Position numbers and translations under genes: made by a program | The notes under the pieces: generated by a model | What the model was told of the DNA's origin: nothing | Seen by the model: only the letters and a program-made list of their open reading frames with translations | Databases searched by the model: none | From: Brevinema andersonii | GTDB taxonomy: Bacteria; Spirochaetota; Brevinematia; Brevinematales; Brevinemataceae | Length of the DNA: 64,000 nt | Assembly (NCBI RefSeq): GCF_900112165.1 | Contig: NZ_FOKY01000001.1 | Span: 310,001-374,000, forward strand | Direction of reading: 5' to 3' | Part shown: positions 54,849 through 63,577 of the stretch, one piece after another | How the letters are laid out: every line of letters starts with the position of its first letter | Position numbering within the stretch: the stretch's first letter is position 1

Positions 54849-56303
54849 CTAGAACCACAAGCCAACAGTACACGGAACGTGCCAATCAAGTCCAAAGTAA
54901 CGTTTGGATATTTTGAGTCCGATTGCGGTTTGGCGGCGTTTGTATTCGCTGCGGTATAGTAGTGTGAAAATTTTTCGGACATCTTCCGGTCGCCCGAGTC
55001 GTTCGGAAATCTGATGAAAATCGAGATTTTCTTCACAATGCAGATACAAAACCTGATCAAGAAATTCATAATTAGGTAAACTATGTTCGTCTTCCTGCCC
55101 CTCATGGAGTTCGGCACTGGGAGGTCTTGTGATGATCTGTTCAGGGATAATAATGTGATCTCTATTGATGTAGCGTGATAAAGCTCGGACTTCGGTTTTG
55201 AGCAGATCCAAAATAGGAGCTAATCCTCCACAGGTATCGCCATAAAGTGTACAGTAACCCATTGCGACTTCGGTTTTGTTTCCAGTTGCGAGGACTAGTG
55301 CATTAGTATCGTTGGCAATGCTCATAACAATTGAACCTCGAATCCGAGCTTGAATATTTTCCTTCCAAACTCTATTGTGCAAGAATGAAAGTTCGTTTAG
55401 AAATGTATTGTAAAGATTTTCAATACTGATTTCTTGGAGGTGAATATCTAAATTATTACATAAATTTCGAGCTTCATTAGTGCTAATTTCTGAAGAAAAA
55501 TGTGATGGCAGATAAACAGCCGAAATTTTCTCCTTGCCGACCGCTGCAACGGCTAAAGCTGCAACTAATGCTGAATCAATACCTCCACTGACAGAAATAA
55601 GAATGTTTAAAAAATTATTTTTTTCAAAGTAATTACGGATACCTGTTATGAGGGCTTTGTAAAGAATTTCTTCTCCTGCAGGGATTGGTTCAATGCGGTA
55701 GGTTTGTGGACTATTGATATCAAGAGTGATAAAATCTTCTTCAGCAAACTTTAAGCGAGCAGCAATTTCGCCATCAGGACGAATCACCGTGCTGAGTCCA
55801 GAAAAAATTAATTCGTCTGTTGCACCAGCTAGATTGATATCAAAAACCCAAGCTTTTTTTTCGCCTGCAAGAATACGTAATTCGATTTCATGAGCTTCAG
55901 GTACATTTTTCTCGAAAATTTTCGGCCCCAGATTGACGAAAACTTCAATATTTTCTTTTTGGAACATTGCTGGAAAAGGGATGTGACGTTGCCCAGGATG
56001 CTTCGATGAGAATTGTCCATAATGCACCTGTCCGTTGGAAAAAACCTCTTCTCCACCTGAAAATATCGATAAATTATTACCTTCTGTTTCGCGGGCGATT
56101 GCTTCAAGGGAGGCTTTAGTGGTGTTTCTAAAATCTTCGGAAAGAGTTAAATTTCCCAGCGGAAATCCTGTTACAGCTCCGAAAGGTAAAATTAAAATAT
56201 TAGCATTTTCTTCAAGGGCACGGCTAATGGCTGTGCGAATTTTTTTTTGATTTCCTAAAAAATCTCCTAATTTTGGATTGAGTTGAGCTATCGAAATTTT
56301 CAT
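54849..56303 (-). CDS. nadE: NAD+ synthase with degenerate glutaminase domain
   Basis: A 484-residue enzyme amidating deamido-NAD. The C-terminal synthetase is intact: PP-loop SVSGGIDSAL (SGGIDS at 239-244), ATGNKTEVAMGYCTLYGDTC and ELHEGQEDEHSLPNYEFLD. The N-terminal ~195 residues align with the carbon-nitrogen hydrolase (glutaminase) domain of two-domain NadE but lack its active site. The catalytic Glu of the usual LPE motif is Phe41 (ILPFGAVTGFP). The ICEDxW cysteine segment is missing, and the domain is about 50 residues short. The enzyme is therefore predicted to use free ammonia. It is 9 bp upstream of the sugar phosphotransferase gene. Confidence 0.9.
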   Translation of the reverse strand: MKISIAQLNPKLGDFLGNQKKIRTAISRALEENANILILPFGAVTGFPLGNLTLSEDFRNTTKASLEAIARETEGNNLSIFSGGEEVFSNGQVHYGQFSSKHPGQRHIPFPAMFQKENIEVFVNLGPKIFEKNVPEAHEIELRILAGEKKAWVFDINLAGATDELIFSGLSTVIRPDGEIAARLKFAEEDFITLDINSPQTYRIEPIPAGEEILYKALITGIRNYFEKNNFLNILISVSGGIDSALVAALAVAAVGKEKISAVYLPSHFSSEISTNEARNLCNNLDIHLQEISIENLYNTFLNELSFLHNRVWKENIQARIRGSIVMSIANDTNALVLATGNKTEVAMGYCTLYGDTCGGLAPILDLLKTEVRALSRYINRDHIIIPEQIITRPPSAELHEGQEDEHSLPNYEFLDQVLYLHCEENLDFHQISERLGRPEDVRKIFTLLYRSEYKRRQTAIGLKISKRYFGLDWHVPCTVGLWF

Positions 56304-56352
56304 GAACGCACCTTAAAATTTTCTCCTATTTTATCATGAAAATTGTTTTTTT

Positions 56353-56928
56353 TCAAGCTTTAATGATTGATCGAATGCATGTTTCGAGTCTGTTTAGACT
56401 TTCGTTGATATCTTTGTTAACAAGTACATAATCGTAATGATTTTGTTTGTGGATTTCTTCCCAGGCGTTTTTCAGCCTGTACTGAATACTTCGTTCGTCG
56501 TTGGTACCACGAAGTTTTAAACGTTTTTCAAGTTCTTCTATAGACGGCGGTGCAATGAAAATCAGAAAGGACTGCACTCCAAAAATTTCTTTAATATGAA
56601 CTCCACCTTTGACATCAAGGTCTAAAAGACAATGCTTTCCTTCATGACAAATACGGTCGAGTTCGGTTTTGAGGGTGCCATAATAGTTACCATGAACTTG
56701 TTCCCATTCGACAAAAGCTCCTTGCTCGATCAATCTGTGAAAATGTTGTTTGTCAAGAAAATAATAGTCTTTCCCGCAAATTTCACCGTTTCGCATGGGA
56801 CGAGTTGTTGCAGAAATCGAAAAACCGATCATTTCGGAAAAAAATTCTAGCATTTGTTTATAGAGGGTGGTTTTTCCTACGCCGCTCGGCCCCGAAATAA
56901 CAATGATTTTTTTCTGCGCAATTTCCAT
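56353..56928 (-). CDS. gmk: Guanylate kinase
   Basis: A 191-residue kinase converting GMP to GDP. The P-loop is GPSGVGKTTL (residues ~13-22), the GMP-binding region is SATTRPMRNGEICGKDYYFL, and VEWEQVHGNYYGTLKTELD and LDLDVKGGVHIKEIFG follow. AGGAG precedes the ATG. It lies 9 bp after yicC, the common yicC-gmk arrangement. Confidence 0.95.
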   Translation of the reverse strand: MEIAQKKIIVISGPSGVGKTTLYKQMLEFFSEMIGFSISATTRPMRNGEICGKDYYFLDKQHFHRLIEQGAFVEWEQVHGNYYGTLKTELDRICHEGKHCLLDLDVKGGVHIKEIFGVQSFLIFIAPPSIEELEKRLKLRGTNDERSIQYRLKNAWEEIHKQNHYDYVLVNKDINESLNRLETCIRSIIKA

Positions 56929-56937
56929 TTCTTTCTC

Positions 56938-57813
56938 CTAAACAATATTCCGGAAATGTTCACGCATTTTTTCTATTTCGCTTTTGATGAAAATAGTTTG
57001 CTCTGTAATCCCGAAATCTGAAGACTTCGCTGCAATTGTATTTGTTTCTCTGTTCATTTCTTGGGCAATAAAGTCAAGCTCTTTTGAGCCACCGTGTTTT
57101 TTCTGAACAAGAATATCTTTCATCATACCGATATGGCTTTGAAGCCTGATAATCTCTTCATTAATTGCTGTCCGGCCTGCAAAAATCTCCACTTCAATGC
57201 TAAGCCGTTCTTCTGGGGGTTTGGCTTGTGTTATTTCGGTCACACGTTGAGCGAGAGCCTCTTTGTACCGCGCGAGCGCTTGAGGATAACGTTCTTTAAT
57301 CACCGTTAAAGCGGTTTCGATGGAATTTAATGATGCTTTTACATCTTCGATAGTATTTTCTGCCTCTACCAACATCATAGGCAGCATTAAATTAATCAAT
57401 TCTTGAAGCTTCGATCCTAAAAAAAGAATCACATCTTCTCCAATTTCAACATTTTCACAATTAAGTACATGCGGCAACGAAAGAATTTCCCGCGCTGTTA
57501 TCGAAAATGGAATTTCTAATTCCTCGCACATTTTTTTCGTTTCCCTTAAGTGAGATTTAGCAGCTTCAATGTTGATAAGTGTTGTTGATCCTGTACTATC
57601 TTTTTCTGTTATCCGAAGGCTAAGATCTATTTTGCCACGTTGGAGTGTTGCGTAAACAATCTTCCGTGCTTCCATCTCAAACTGAGAAAAACGTGCCGGT
57701 AATTTCGCACGAAACTCAAAATAACGTGAATTCACGCTTCGAATTTCCATTTCAGCATCGAACGTATTATGAGAAAATCTTAATGATGCCTGTCCTGTCA
57801 TACCTCGAATCAT
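56938..57813 (-). CDS. yicC: YicC/YloC family endoribonuclease
   Basis: A 291-residue member of the YicC family. The N-terminus is MIRGMTGQASLRFSHNTFDA with the EIRSVNSRYFEFRAKLP motif. The C-terminal DUF1732 has AGRTAINEEIIRLQSHIG and GGSKELDFIAQEMNRETNTI, followed by KSSDFGITEQTIFIKSEIEK. The family acts on small RNAs in E. coli. It is in operon with rnc upstream (10-bp gap) and gmk downstream, an RNA-metabolism grouping. Confidence 0.93.
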   Translation of the reverse strand: MIRGMTGQASLRFSHNTFDAEMEIRSVNSRYFEFRAKLPARFSQFEMEARKIVYATLQRGKIDLSLRITEKDSTGSTTLINIEAAKSHLRETKKMCEELEIPFSITAREILSLPHVLNCENVEIGEDVILFLGSKLQELINLMLPMMLVEAENTIEDVKASLNSIETALTVIKERYPQALARYKEALAQRVTEITQAKPPEERLSIEVEIFAGRTAINEEIIRLQSHIGMMKDILVQKKHGGSKELDFIAQEMNRETNTIAAKSSDFGITEQTIFIKSEIEKMREHFRNIV

Positions 57814-57823
57814 AAGTTCCTTC

Positions 57824-58612
57824 TTACACGGAGTAATCGTCTTCGGTTGCTTTGAATTCCTTAGCTATTGCCGAATGCGGGTCTTCCGTTGCGTATATTT
57901 TTATTTGTTCTAAAATTTTTTTAGCGGCTCCTTGTTCGGCTTCTTTTTTGGAACGCCCCTTTGCGGTAGCGAAGAAAGAACCTACTTCTGCTGCCACCGT
58001 AAAAATTTTTCCATGATCAGGACCTTCCGTGTCAACTATAGTGTATTGCGGATAATGACGTAATCCTTTTACCGTGATTTTTTGCAGTCTTGTTTTAAAA
58101 TCATGAATACCTTCGTTTTTGAACAATAAAATACGTTCAAAAAAAAGACGATATATGAATTTTTCACATTCTGCAAGTCCTGAATCTAAAAAAATTACTG
58201 CCAATACGGATTCAAAAATGTCACATAGAACCTTTTGCTGTGCCCGATAATCGTTTAATTTTTCACCGCCTCCAAGTTTGATCAGATCTAAAAGTTTAAG
58301 TTCTTCGCTAACTTCAGCAAGTGTTTTTTCATCCGCAAGATTGGACTTAAGTGCAGACATCTTGCCTTCGGAAAATTGCGGAAAATTTACATATAAAATC
58401 TTTGCAATGCAAAGCCCGAATACTGAATCTCCTAAAAATTCTAAACGTTCATACGAATCGTTCGATTCACCGTTGCTGTAAGAAATATGTGTCAACGCAA
58501 GATCTAACATCTCGAAGTTTTTCACCTTGATCCCGAAACGCATACAGTGTTTTTTAAGAACTGTGATACGTTTTGAGTCTAGACTAGACTTTTTTGAAAA
58601 TAACCGAAACAT
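57824..58612 (-). CDS. rnc: Ribonuclease III
   Basis: A 262-residue double-strand RNA endonuclease. The catalytic domain shows DLALTHISYSNGESND, the signature ERLEFLGDSVFGLCIAKIL and the second metal motif CDIFESVLAVIFLDSG. The C-terminal dsRNA-binding domain has FKTRLQKITVKGLRHYPQYT and AKGRSKKEAEQGAAKKIL. The start at ATG 58612 overlaps the end of fabF by 29 bp; a TTG at 58630 is also in frame. rnc after fabF is a widespread arrangement. Confidence 0.95.
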   Translation of the reverse strand: MFRLFSKKSSLDSKRITVLKKHCMRFGIKVKNFEMLDLALTHISYSNGESNDSYERLEFLGDSVFGLCIAKILYVNFPQFSEGKMSALKSNLADEKTLAEVSEELKLLDLIKLGGGEKLNDYRAQQKVLCDIFESVLAVIFLDSGLAECEKFIYRLFFERILLFKNEGIHDFKTRLQKITVKGLRHYPQYTIVDTEGPDHGKIFTVAAEVGSFFATAKGRSKKEAEQGAAKKILEQIKIYATEDPHSAIAKEFKATEDDYSV

Positions 58613-59828
58613 TATGTCCGCCAAAGCCAAATGAATTGCTCATCGCAATATGAATATCATGTTTTTGCGCTTTGTTGGGTGTGTAATCAAGATCGCATTC
58701 AGGGTCCTGATGATCAAGATTAATGGTCGGATGAATAAGATTATGCTCCATCATTTTGAGGACAGCAATGCCTTCAATAGCGCCGGCTGCTCCTAATGTA
58801 TGTCCTATCATGGATTTAGTGGAATTTAGTTTAACATGATAAGCATCTTCCCCAAATGCAAATTTTACAGCTTGTGTCTCAGCCGTATCCCCTAATGGAG
58901 TAGATGTCCCATGAGTATTGATTAAATCAATATTTTCTGGTTTAAGTCCGGACATATTGAGAGCATGTTTCATTGCTAAACCTGCACCTTCGCCATTTGG
59001 ATGGGGAGCTGTAATATGATGAGCATCTGCCGTAGCTCCGTAACCAATGAATTCTCCATAAATACTAGCTCCACGTTTGACTGCGTGCTCGTACTCTTCC
59101 AGCACCATAATACCGGCACCTTCTGACATCACAAAACCATCCCTGTCAATGTCAAACGGACGAGAAGCTTTTTCGGGAGTATCGTTGAAGTGAGTTGACA
59201 AAGCACGTGCTTGAATAAAGCCTGATAATCCTAAAGGTGTTAAAGTGCATTCAGCTCCTCCAGCAATTATGGCATCCGCGTCACCTAATCGAATGTGATT
59301 AAAGGCTGTCATTAACGAATGGGAACCCGTAGCACATGCTGAAGTAACTGCATAATTTGGTCCCATAAATCCATGCTCTATAGCGACGTAGCCTGAAATA
59401 ATGTCTAAAATGGACATTGGAACGAAAAGCGGAGATACACGTTTATAGCCGCGTTCGAGATGATTTTGTGCATTTTCATAAAGCGACTGCAATCCGCCGA
59501 TCCCTGAACCAATCAAAACACCCACTCTACTTTTATCGAGACCGGAATATTCTGTTAATTTTGAATGTTTAATTGCTTCATATGCTGCAATAAATCCATA
59601 CTGAGCAAAGCGATCCATTCGTGATGCGAGTTTTTTATCCATAAAATCTTCAGCATTGAAATTTTTAATCTCTCCCGCAACCTGTACCGGTAAATCTGAA
59701 ACATCAAAACGATCAATCCTGGTAATACCGCTTTTTCCTGCAGCAAGATTTTCCCATGTTTGTTCAACATTTTTTCCTAATGGTGTTAGCGCCCCCATTC
59801 CTGTGATAACTATACGACGAATGCTCAT
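58584..59828 (-). CDS. fabF: 3-oxoacyl-ACP synthase II
   Basis: A 414-residue condensing enzyme of fatty-acid elongation. The active-site cysteine is Cys165 in VTSACATGSHSLM; the catalytic histidines are in NTHGTSTPLGD and MIGHTLGAAGAIEG, and the C-terminal glycine loop is SNSFGFGGHN. GGAGG precedes the ATG. It sits 22 bp after fabG with no room for acpP, which usually lies between the two genes. Confidence 0.96.
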   Translation of the reverse strand: MSIRRIVITGMGALTPLGKNVEQTWENLAAGKSGITRIDRFDVSDLPVQVAGEIKNFNAEDFMDKKLASRMDRFAQYGFIAAYEAIKHSKLTEYSGLDKSRVGVLIGSGIGGLQSLYENAQNHLERGYKRVSPLFVPMSILDIISGYVAIEHGFMGPNYAVTSACATGSHSLMTAFNHIRLGDADAIIAGGAECTLTPLGLSGFIQARALSTHFNDTPEKASRPFDIDRDGFVMSEGAGIMVLEEYEHAVKRGASIYGEFIGYGATADAHHITAPHPNGEGAGLAMKHALNMSGLKPENIDLINTHGTSTPLGDTAETQAVKFAFGEDAYHVKLNSTKSMIGHTLGAAGAIEGIAVLKMMEHNLIHPTINLDHQDPECDLDYTPNKAQKHDIHIAMSNSFGFGGHNVSVIFKKV

Positions 59829-59850
59829 ATTTCCTCCGGTATTTTATTTT

Positions 59851-60597
59851 TTACATTACCATTCCGCCGCAGATCGATATAACCTGCCCGTTAATATAGT
59901 TGCTTTCTTCCGACGCTAAAAACGCTGCCAACGCCGCAACTTCTTCGGTTTCTCCCATGCGTTTCATAGGGATGGCAGTTAAAATTTTATTCTTTTCGAC
60001 TTCCGGGAGTACATGGGTCATGTCTGTGCCAATAAAACCCGGTGCAATTGCATTGACATTAACTCCACGTCCGGCAAGCTCTTTAGCTGTGGATTTTGTC
60101 AGTCCGATAATCCCTGCCTTAGCAGCGGCGTAATTGGCCTGACCGGCATTACCCATGATTCCAATCACCGAACTAATATTGATAATTTTGCCTGAACGCT
60201 GTTTCATCATGATCGGATAAACTGCTTTTGTACCATAAAATACGCCTTTCACATGCACATCTAGCACAAGATCAAAATCTTCCGGACTCATGCGCAAAAT
60301 TAAATTGTCTCTTGTAATACCTGCATTATTGACCAAAATATCGACTCTACCAAAAATTTCTTTAGTGCTGGCAACTAAATTTTCCACTTCATCAAATTTT
60401 GCTACATTTGTTTGGATAGTTATTGTTTTGACGTTGTATTTTTTTGCGATTTCTTCTGCTACTTCTGGCGAAGCTGCTGCATTCGATGAAGAAATAACAA
60501 TATTTGCCCCTTCTTCAGCCAAGCGTTCAGCGATCGCCCGTCCAATACCGCGTGTTGATCCTGTGATAATCGCATTTTTCCCTTTTAATCCTTTCAT
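59851..60597 (-). CDS. fabG: 3-oxoacyl-ACP reductase
   Basis: A 248-residue short-chain dehydrogenase using NADPH. The Rossmann motif TGSTRGIG lies near residues 12-19, followed by NNAGITRDNL, the catalytic Ser in INISSVIGIMGNAGQ, and Tyr-x3-Lys in NYAAAKAG. The FabG C-terminus is NYINGQVISICGGMVM. Although the frame is open for 80 more codons, AGAGGTG with a 5-nt spacer sets the start at ATG 60597. Confidence 0.96.
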   Translation of the reverse strand: MKGLKGKNAIITGSTRGIGRAIAERLAEEGANIVISSSNAAASPEVAEEIAKKYNVKTITIQTNVAKFDEVENLVASTKEIFGRVDILVNNAGITRDNLILRMSPEDFDLVLDVHVKGVFYGTKAVYPIMMKQRSGKIINISSVIGIMGNAGQANYAAAKAGIIGLTKSTAKELAGRGVNVNAIAPGFIGTDMTHVLPEVEKNKILTAIPMKRMGETEEVAALAAFLASEESNYINGQVISICGGMVM

Positions 60598-60607
60598 ATG
60601 CACCTCT

Positions 60608-61507
60608 TTATTGATAATATCGGTTGTTGTAAGCGTATTCAAAAAACGTACGGTAGAAAAAAAGCGCATCTTGCCGAAATGCAAAATCGTAGCGTGCAAA
60701 CTGGCCCTCAACCCGTCCCAACATATAAGTATTGCCTCGGAATAGATTTCGTAACGTCCTGGCTTCGGCGGCATCAATAGTTTTGTTGAGCTCAAGTACA
60801 CTAATACCTTTTTCGTAATGTGAAAATGTTGCTGCATTCAAATCAAAGGCAAAATCCTTTACAAACGACTGCCTATTATTGGTGCCGAATAACGTAACTT
60901 TGATGATCTGGCCGCCGGTGTCATAAGAAACAAAACGTTTTTTTGAAAAAACCAGTAATTTTAATGTACCAACTGCACAATAAGCAGGTTTTACTACAGG
61001 TTCCCGAGTTTTCTTAAACCAGACACTTAACTGGTAAACCCCTTGCTTATTGTAAAAAGTTGTTAAATTTGTCCTAAATCCCAAAATTTCAGTGCCACTT
61101 ATTTGGTCTTTGTGATATAAAAATTGCTCATATGGTTGGTACAGTGTTTTTTTTAGTCTTTCAGTACGCGTGCTGTGAAAACGTTTTAATGCTGCTTCTA
61201 CGTCGAAATTAGGGTCCCCAGGTTCAATCAGAGGTGCTAAATTTGTTGCTGCTTGCCTGCTGTTGAGTGTCTGTATAATGCTCTTTAGTTCTTCTTCTGT
61301 GAGGTCTGGCTTTGGTTCCTGTGCTTGGATTTCTATGGGTGTTCCGACATCCTCTTCTGGAGAATATTCTGTTTCATACTCGTTGTAGGTTTCAATGGCC
61401 TCATCAACCGGGGTTTCGTACTCTTGGGGGTAATAGGCATCATATGAATCTTGACTGTAAAGCCACAAAACAGGCATCAAGAAAACAATCAGTGGTATCT
61501 TTTTCAT
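60608..61507 (-). CDS. Exported protein of unknown function in the fatty-acid operon
   Basis: A 299-residue protein with a signal peptide (MKKIPLIVFLMPVLWLYSQ). A Glu/Tyr/Pro-rich acidic segment (residues ~20-75) precedes a beta-rich domain (QGVYQLSVWFKKTREPVVKP, GTLKLLVFSKKRFVSYDTGG, GRVEGQFARYDFAFRQ). No lipobox, catalytic motif or known family is evident. It occupies the position between fabH and fabG where fabD normally lies, 3 bp after another exported gene. The two may act together in the periplasm or envelope; this is inference from position. Confidence 0.6.
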   Translation of the reverse strand: MKKIPLIVFLMPVLWLYSQDSYDAYYPQEYETPVDEAIETYNEYETEYSPEEDVGTPIEIQAQEPKPDLTEEELKSIIQTLNSRQAATNLAPLIEPGDPNFDVEAALKRFHSTRTERLKKTLYQPYEQFLYHKDQISGTEILGFRTNLTTFYNKQGVYQLSVWFKKTREPVVKPAYCAVGTLKLLVFSKKRFVSYDTGGQIIKVTLFGTNNRQSFVKDFAFDLNAATFSHYEKGISVLELNKTIDAAEARTLRNLFRGNTYMLGRVEGQFARYDFAFRQDALFFYRTFFEYAYNNRYYQ

Positions 61508-61510
61508 AAA

Positions 61511-62629
61511 CTACCTAAACAGAGGGCTTATTGGATCGGGAGTCGAGATAAACTTACCTCGAGCGTATGCATCAAGAAGAATTTTGAATCCCCGAGTCAA
61601 GCCATCACTCAACTGAAAACGAAGCTCTCCTCCTGAACCTTTAATATAATATTCTATTCTATCGTTGTTTTCAAAAAGATCAACAAGAGCTCGAAGGTCT
61701 TTTTTGGTTAGAGGCAATTCGTATCCAAGATACCAGACAATCTCATCAAATGACTGATAATTTTTCTCACCATCCAGCTTGATTTCCGAGCTCCAAAAAT
61801 GCCGTGTTTTTTCACCAGAGAGCATAATAGTAAATGTTTCTTTAGGATCTGCAGGATCAAATTGTGGATTATAAGCTGCTTCTTGTGCTTCCAAAATTTT
61901 ATTGTAGATAACAATAGTATTGCTGTATGCCCGGTAAAGTTCTTCATAGTTGGCAAGAATTTGTAACTCTTCAGCTGTCAGAGAAGCTTTCGAGTTGGCA
62001 AATACTTCTGCTATGCTCGGAAATTCCGGAATACTTTCGACTTTCATGACTTCTATTTGCTCAGCAACTATTTTTGGTTCCATATAGTGCAGACTTGTAT
62101 AATTGTAATTTTCAGGATTATATTCAATATATTCTTGGTAATTTTCTTCTATGTTATCTGTTATGCTATTTGTATTTTCATCGCTGGTGTTTTGATTTTG
62201 ATCTTGTGTATATTCTTCGAGTGTTTTTTTGAGCGTTTCATCAAAAATCTGCTGAAAAAGTGTGTAATTGCTCACTTCTTCGTAGTATTTTATAAATTCG
62301 CTTCCATAATTGGATATATTGATTTCCGGATTTTTTTGGAGTTCGGCGATGCGGTCAAACGAGGATAACGCAAATTCTGTAGTTAAGCGTCCCTTAATTA
62401 CACCAATTACTTCGTCATCGGGGATGTAATAGTTGGTGCGCTGATATAATAGGATATTCAAATCAAAAACATCATTAGGACGTGTACCTTTTACCCCAGT
62501 AAGGGTCGAACTCACTTGAGTCCCGATTTTACCTGGGGAATCAACTGAGCGTTCGAGGTAATTTTCAAAAAGCTGAGATTGACTGAATCCTAAAACAGGA
62601 ACCACCAAAAAAATAAATAAAAACCGCAT
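61511..62629 (-). CDS. Exported protein of unknown function in the fatty-acid operon
   Basis: A 372-residue protein with signal peptide MRFLFIFLVVPVLGFSQSQ. A central Asn/Glu/Tyr-rich low-complexity stretch (residues ~145-180) separates an N-terminal domain (DEVIGVIKGRLTTEFALSSF) from a C-terminal one (KETFTIMLSGEKTRHFWSSE, FDEIVWYLGYELPLTKKDLR, ELRFQLSDGLTRGFKILLDA). I recognise no family. It follows fabH by 10 bp, precedes the other exported gene by 3 bp and has AGAGG before the ATG. Confidence 0.6.
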   Translation of the reverse strand: MRFLFIFLVVPVLGFSQSQLFENYLERSVDSPGKIGTQVSSTLTGVKGTRPNDVFDLNILLYQRTNYYIPDDEVIGVIKGRLTTEFALSSFDRIAELQKNPEINISNYGSEFIKYYEEVSNYTLFQQIFDETLKKTLEEYTQDQNQNTSDENTNSITDNIEENYQEYIEYNPENYNYTSLHYMEPKIVAEQIEVMKVESIPEFPSIAEVFANSKASLTAEELQILANYEELYRAYSNTIVIYNKILEAQEAAYNPQFDPADPKETFTIMLSGEKTRHFWSSEIKLDGEKNYQSFDEIVWYLGYELPLTKKDLRALVDLFENNDRIEYYIKGSGGELRFQLSDGLTRGFKILLDAYARGKFISTPDPISPLFR

Positions 62630-62639
62630 AAAGCCTCTT

Positions 62640-63569
62640 TTACCAGCGAATTAAACTGGCTCCCCACGTAAAACCACCACCTAAAGCAACTGTTGCCACA
62701 AGCATGTCTTTTTTGAGGATGCCTTGAGTCTCAGCATCAGCTAATGCCAATGGAATGGTGCAGCTGCTGGTATTGGCATACTTATCAACATCAACAAATG
62801 CTTTTTTCTCAAGCCCGAGTCTTTCTCCGACTGCTTGTATAATTCTAAGATTGGCCTGATGCGGTACAAGAAGATCAATATCTTTGAGATTGATGCCTGC
62901 TTGGGAGCAGACATTTCGAATTTGTTCGTCCATAATGCGCACTGCTTGTTTGAAAACAGCTGTGCCATCCATACGAATAAAGCATTCTCCGTTTGTTTCT
63001 TTTGCATAAAGCAAATCGCCAAAAGTCCCATCGCCACCGAAAACGGTCTTGATAATTTTGTGTTGTCCTCTGTCTTCCACCACAAATGCTGTAGCTGCAT
63101 CGCCGAAGAGCACACAAGTATTTCTGTCTGTCCAATCAATGATGCTACTGAGCCTTTCTGCTGTAATACACAAAACTTTTCGAGCGAATCCGCTTTTGAT
63201 ATAGGCTTCAGCAGCTGTAAGAACATAGATAAATCCAGCGCATGCAGGTCCTATGTCGAATGCTGGAATTCCTGGGATATTTAATTCCTTCTGAACCAAT
63301 GCCGCAATAGAAGGAAAACGGAAATCTGGAGTGACTGTCGAACAGACAATGAGATCAATACTATTAGGATCGCTATTTTCAAGAGCTTTCCGTGAGGCTG
63401 CTAAAGCCATATCTAAGGTTGTTTCGTCAGGATCCGCAATATAGCGTGTTTTTATGCCTGTGCGTGAAACGATCCATTCATGCGTTGTATCTACAATTTT
63501 TGATAAATCTTCATTTGTTTTAACATTTTTGGGTACATAGATTCCAATTTTATTAATTCCTATTCCCAT
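62640..63569 (-). CDS. fabH: 3-oxoacyl-ACP synthase III
   Basis: A 309-residue enzyme that begins fatty-acid synthesis from acetyl-CoA and malonyl-ACP. The active-site cysteine is Cys110 in DIGPACAGFIYVL, the histidine is in LLVPHQANLRII, and the asparagine is in YANTSSCTIPLALAD. The C-terminal ALGGGFTWGASLIRW is typical. AGGA precedes the ATG. It follows plsX by 8 bp, the usual plsX-fabH order. Confidence 0.96.
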   Translation of the reverse strand: MGIGINKIGIYVPKNVKTNEDLSKIVDTTHEWIVSRTGIKTRYIADPDETTLDMALAASRKALENSDPNSIDLIVCSTVTPDFRFPSIAALVQKELNIPGIPAFDIGPACAGFIYVLTAAEAYIKSGFARKVLCITAERLSSIIDWTDRNTCVLFGDAATAFVVEDRGQHKIIKTVFGGDGTFGDLLYAKETNGECFIRMDGTAVFKQAVRIMDEQIRNVCSQAGINLKDIDLLVPHQANLRIIQAVGERLGLEKKAFVDVDKYANTSSCTIPLALADAETQGILKKDMLVATVALGGGFTWGASLIRW

Positions 63570-63577
63570 ATTCTTTC

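Noticed and set aside
60290-60745. 151-codon plus-strand open frame opposite fabG
   Set aside because: It is antisense to the fabG catalytic region and lacks a start signal.
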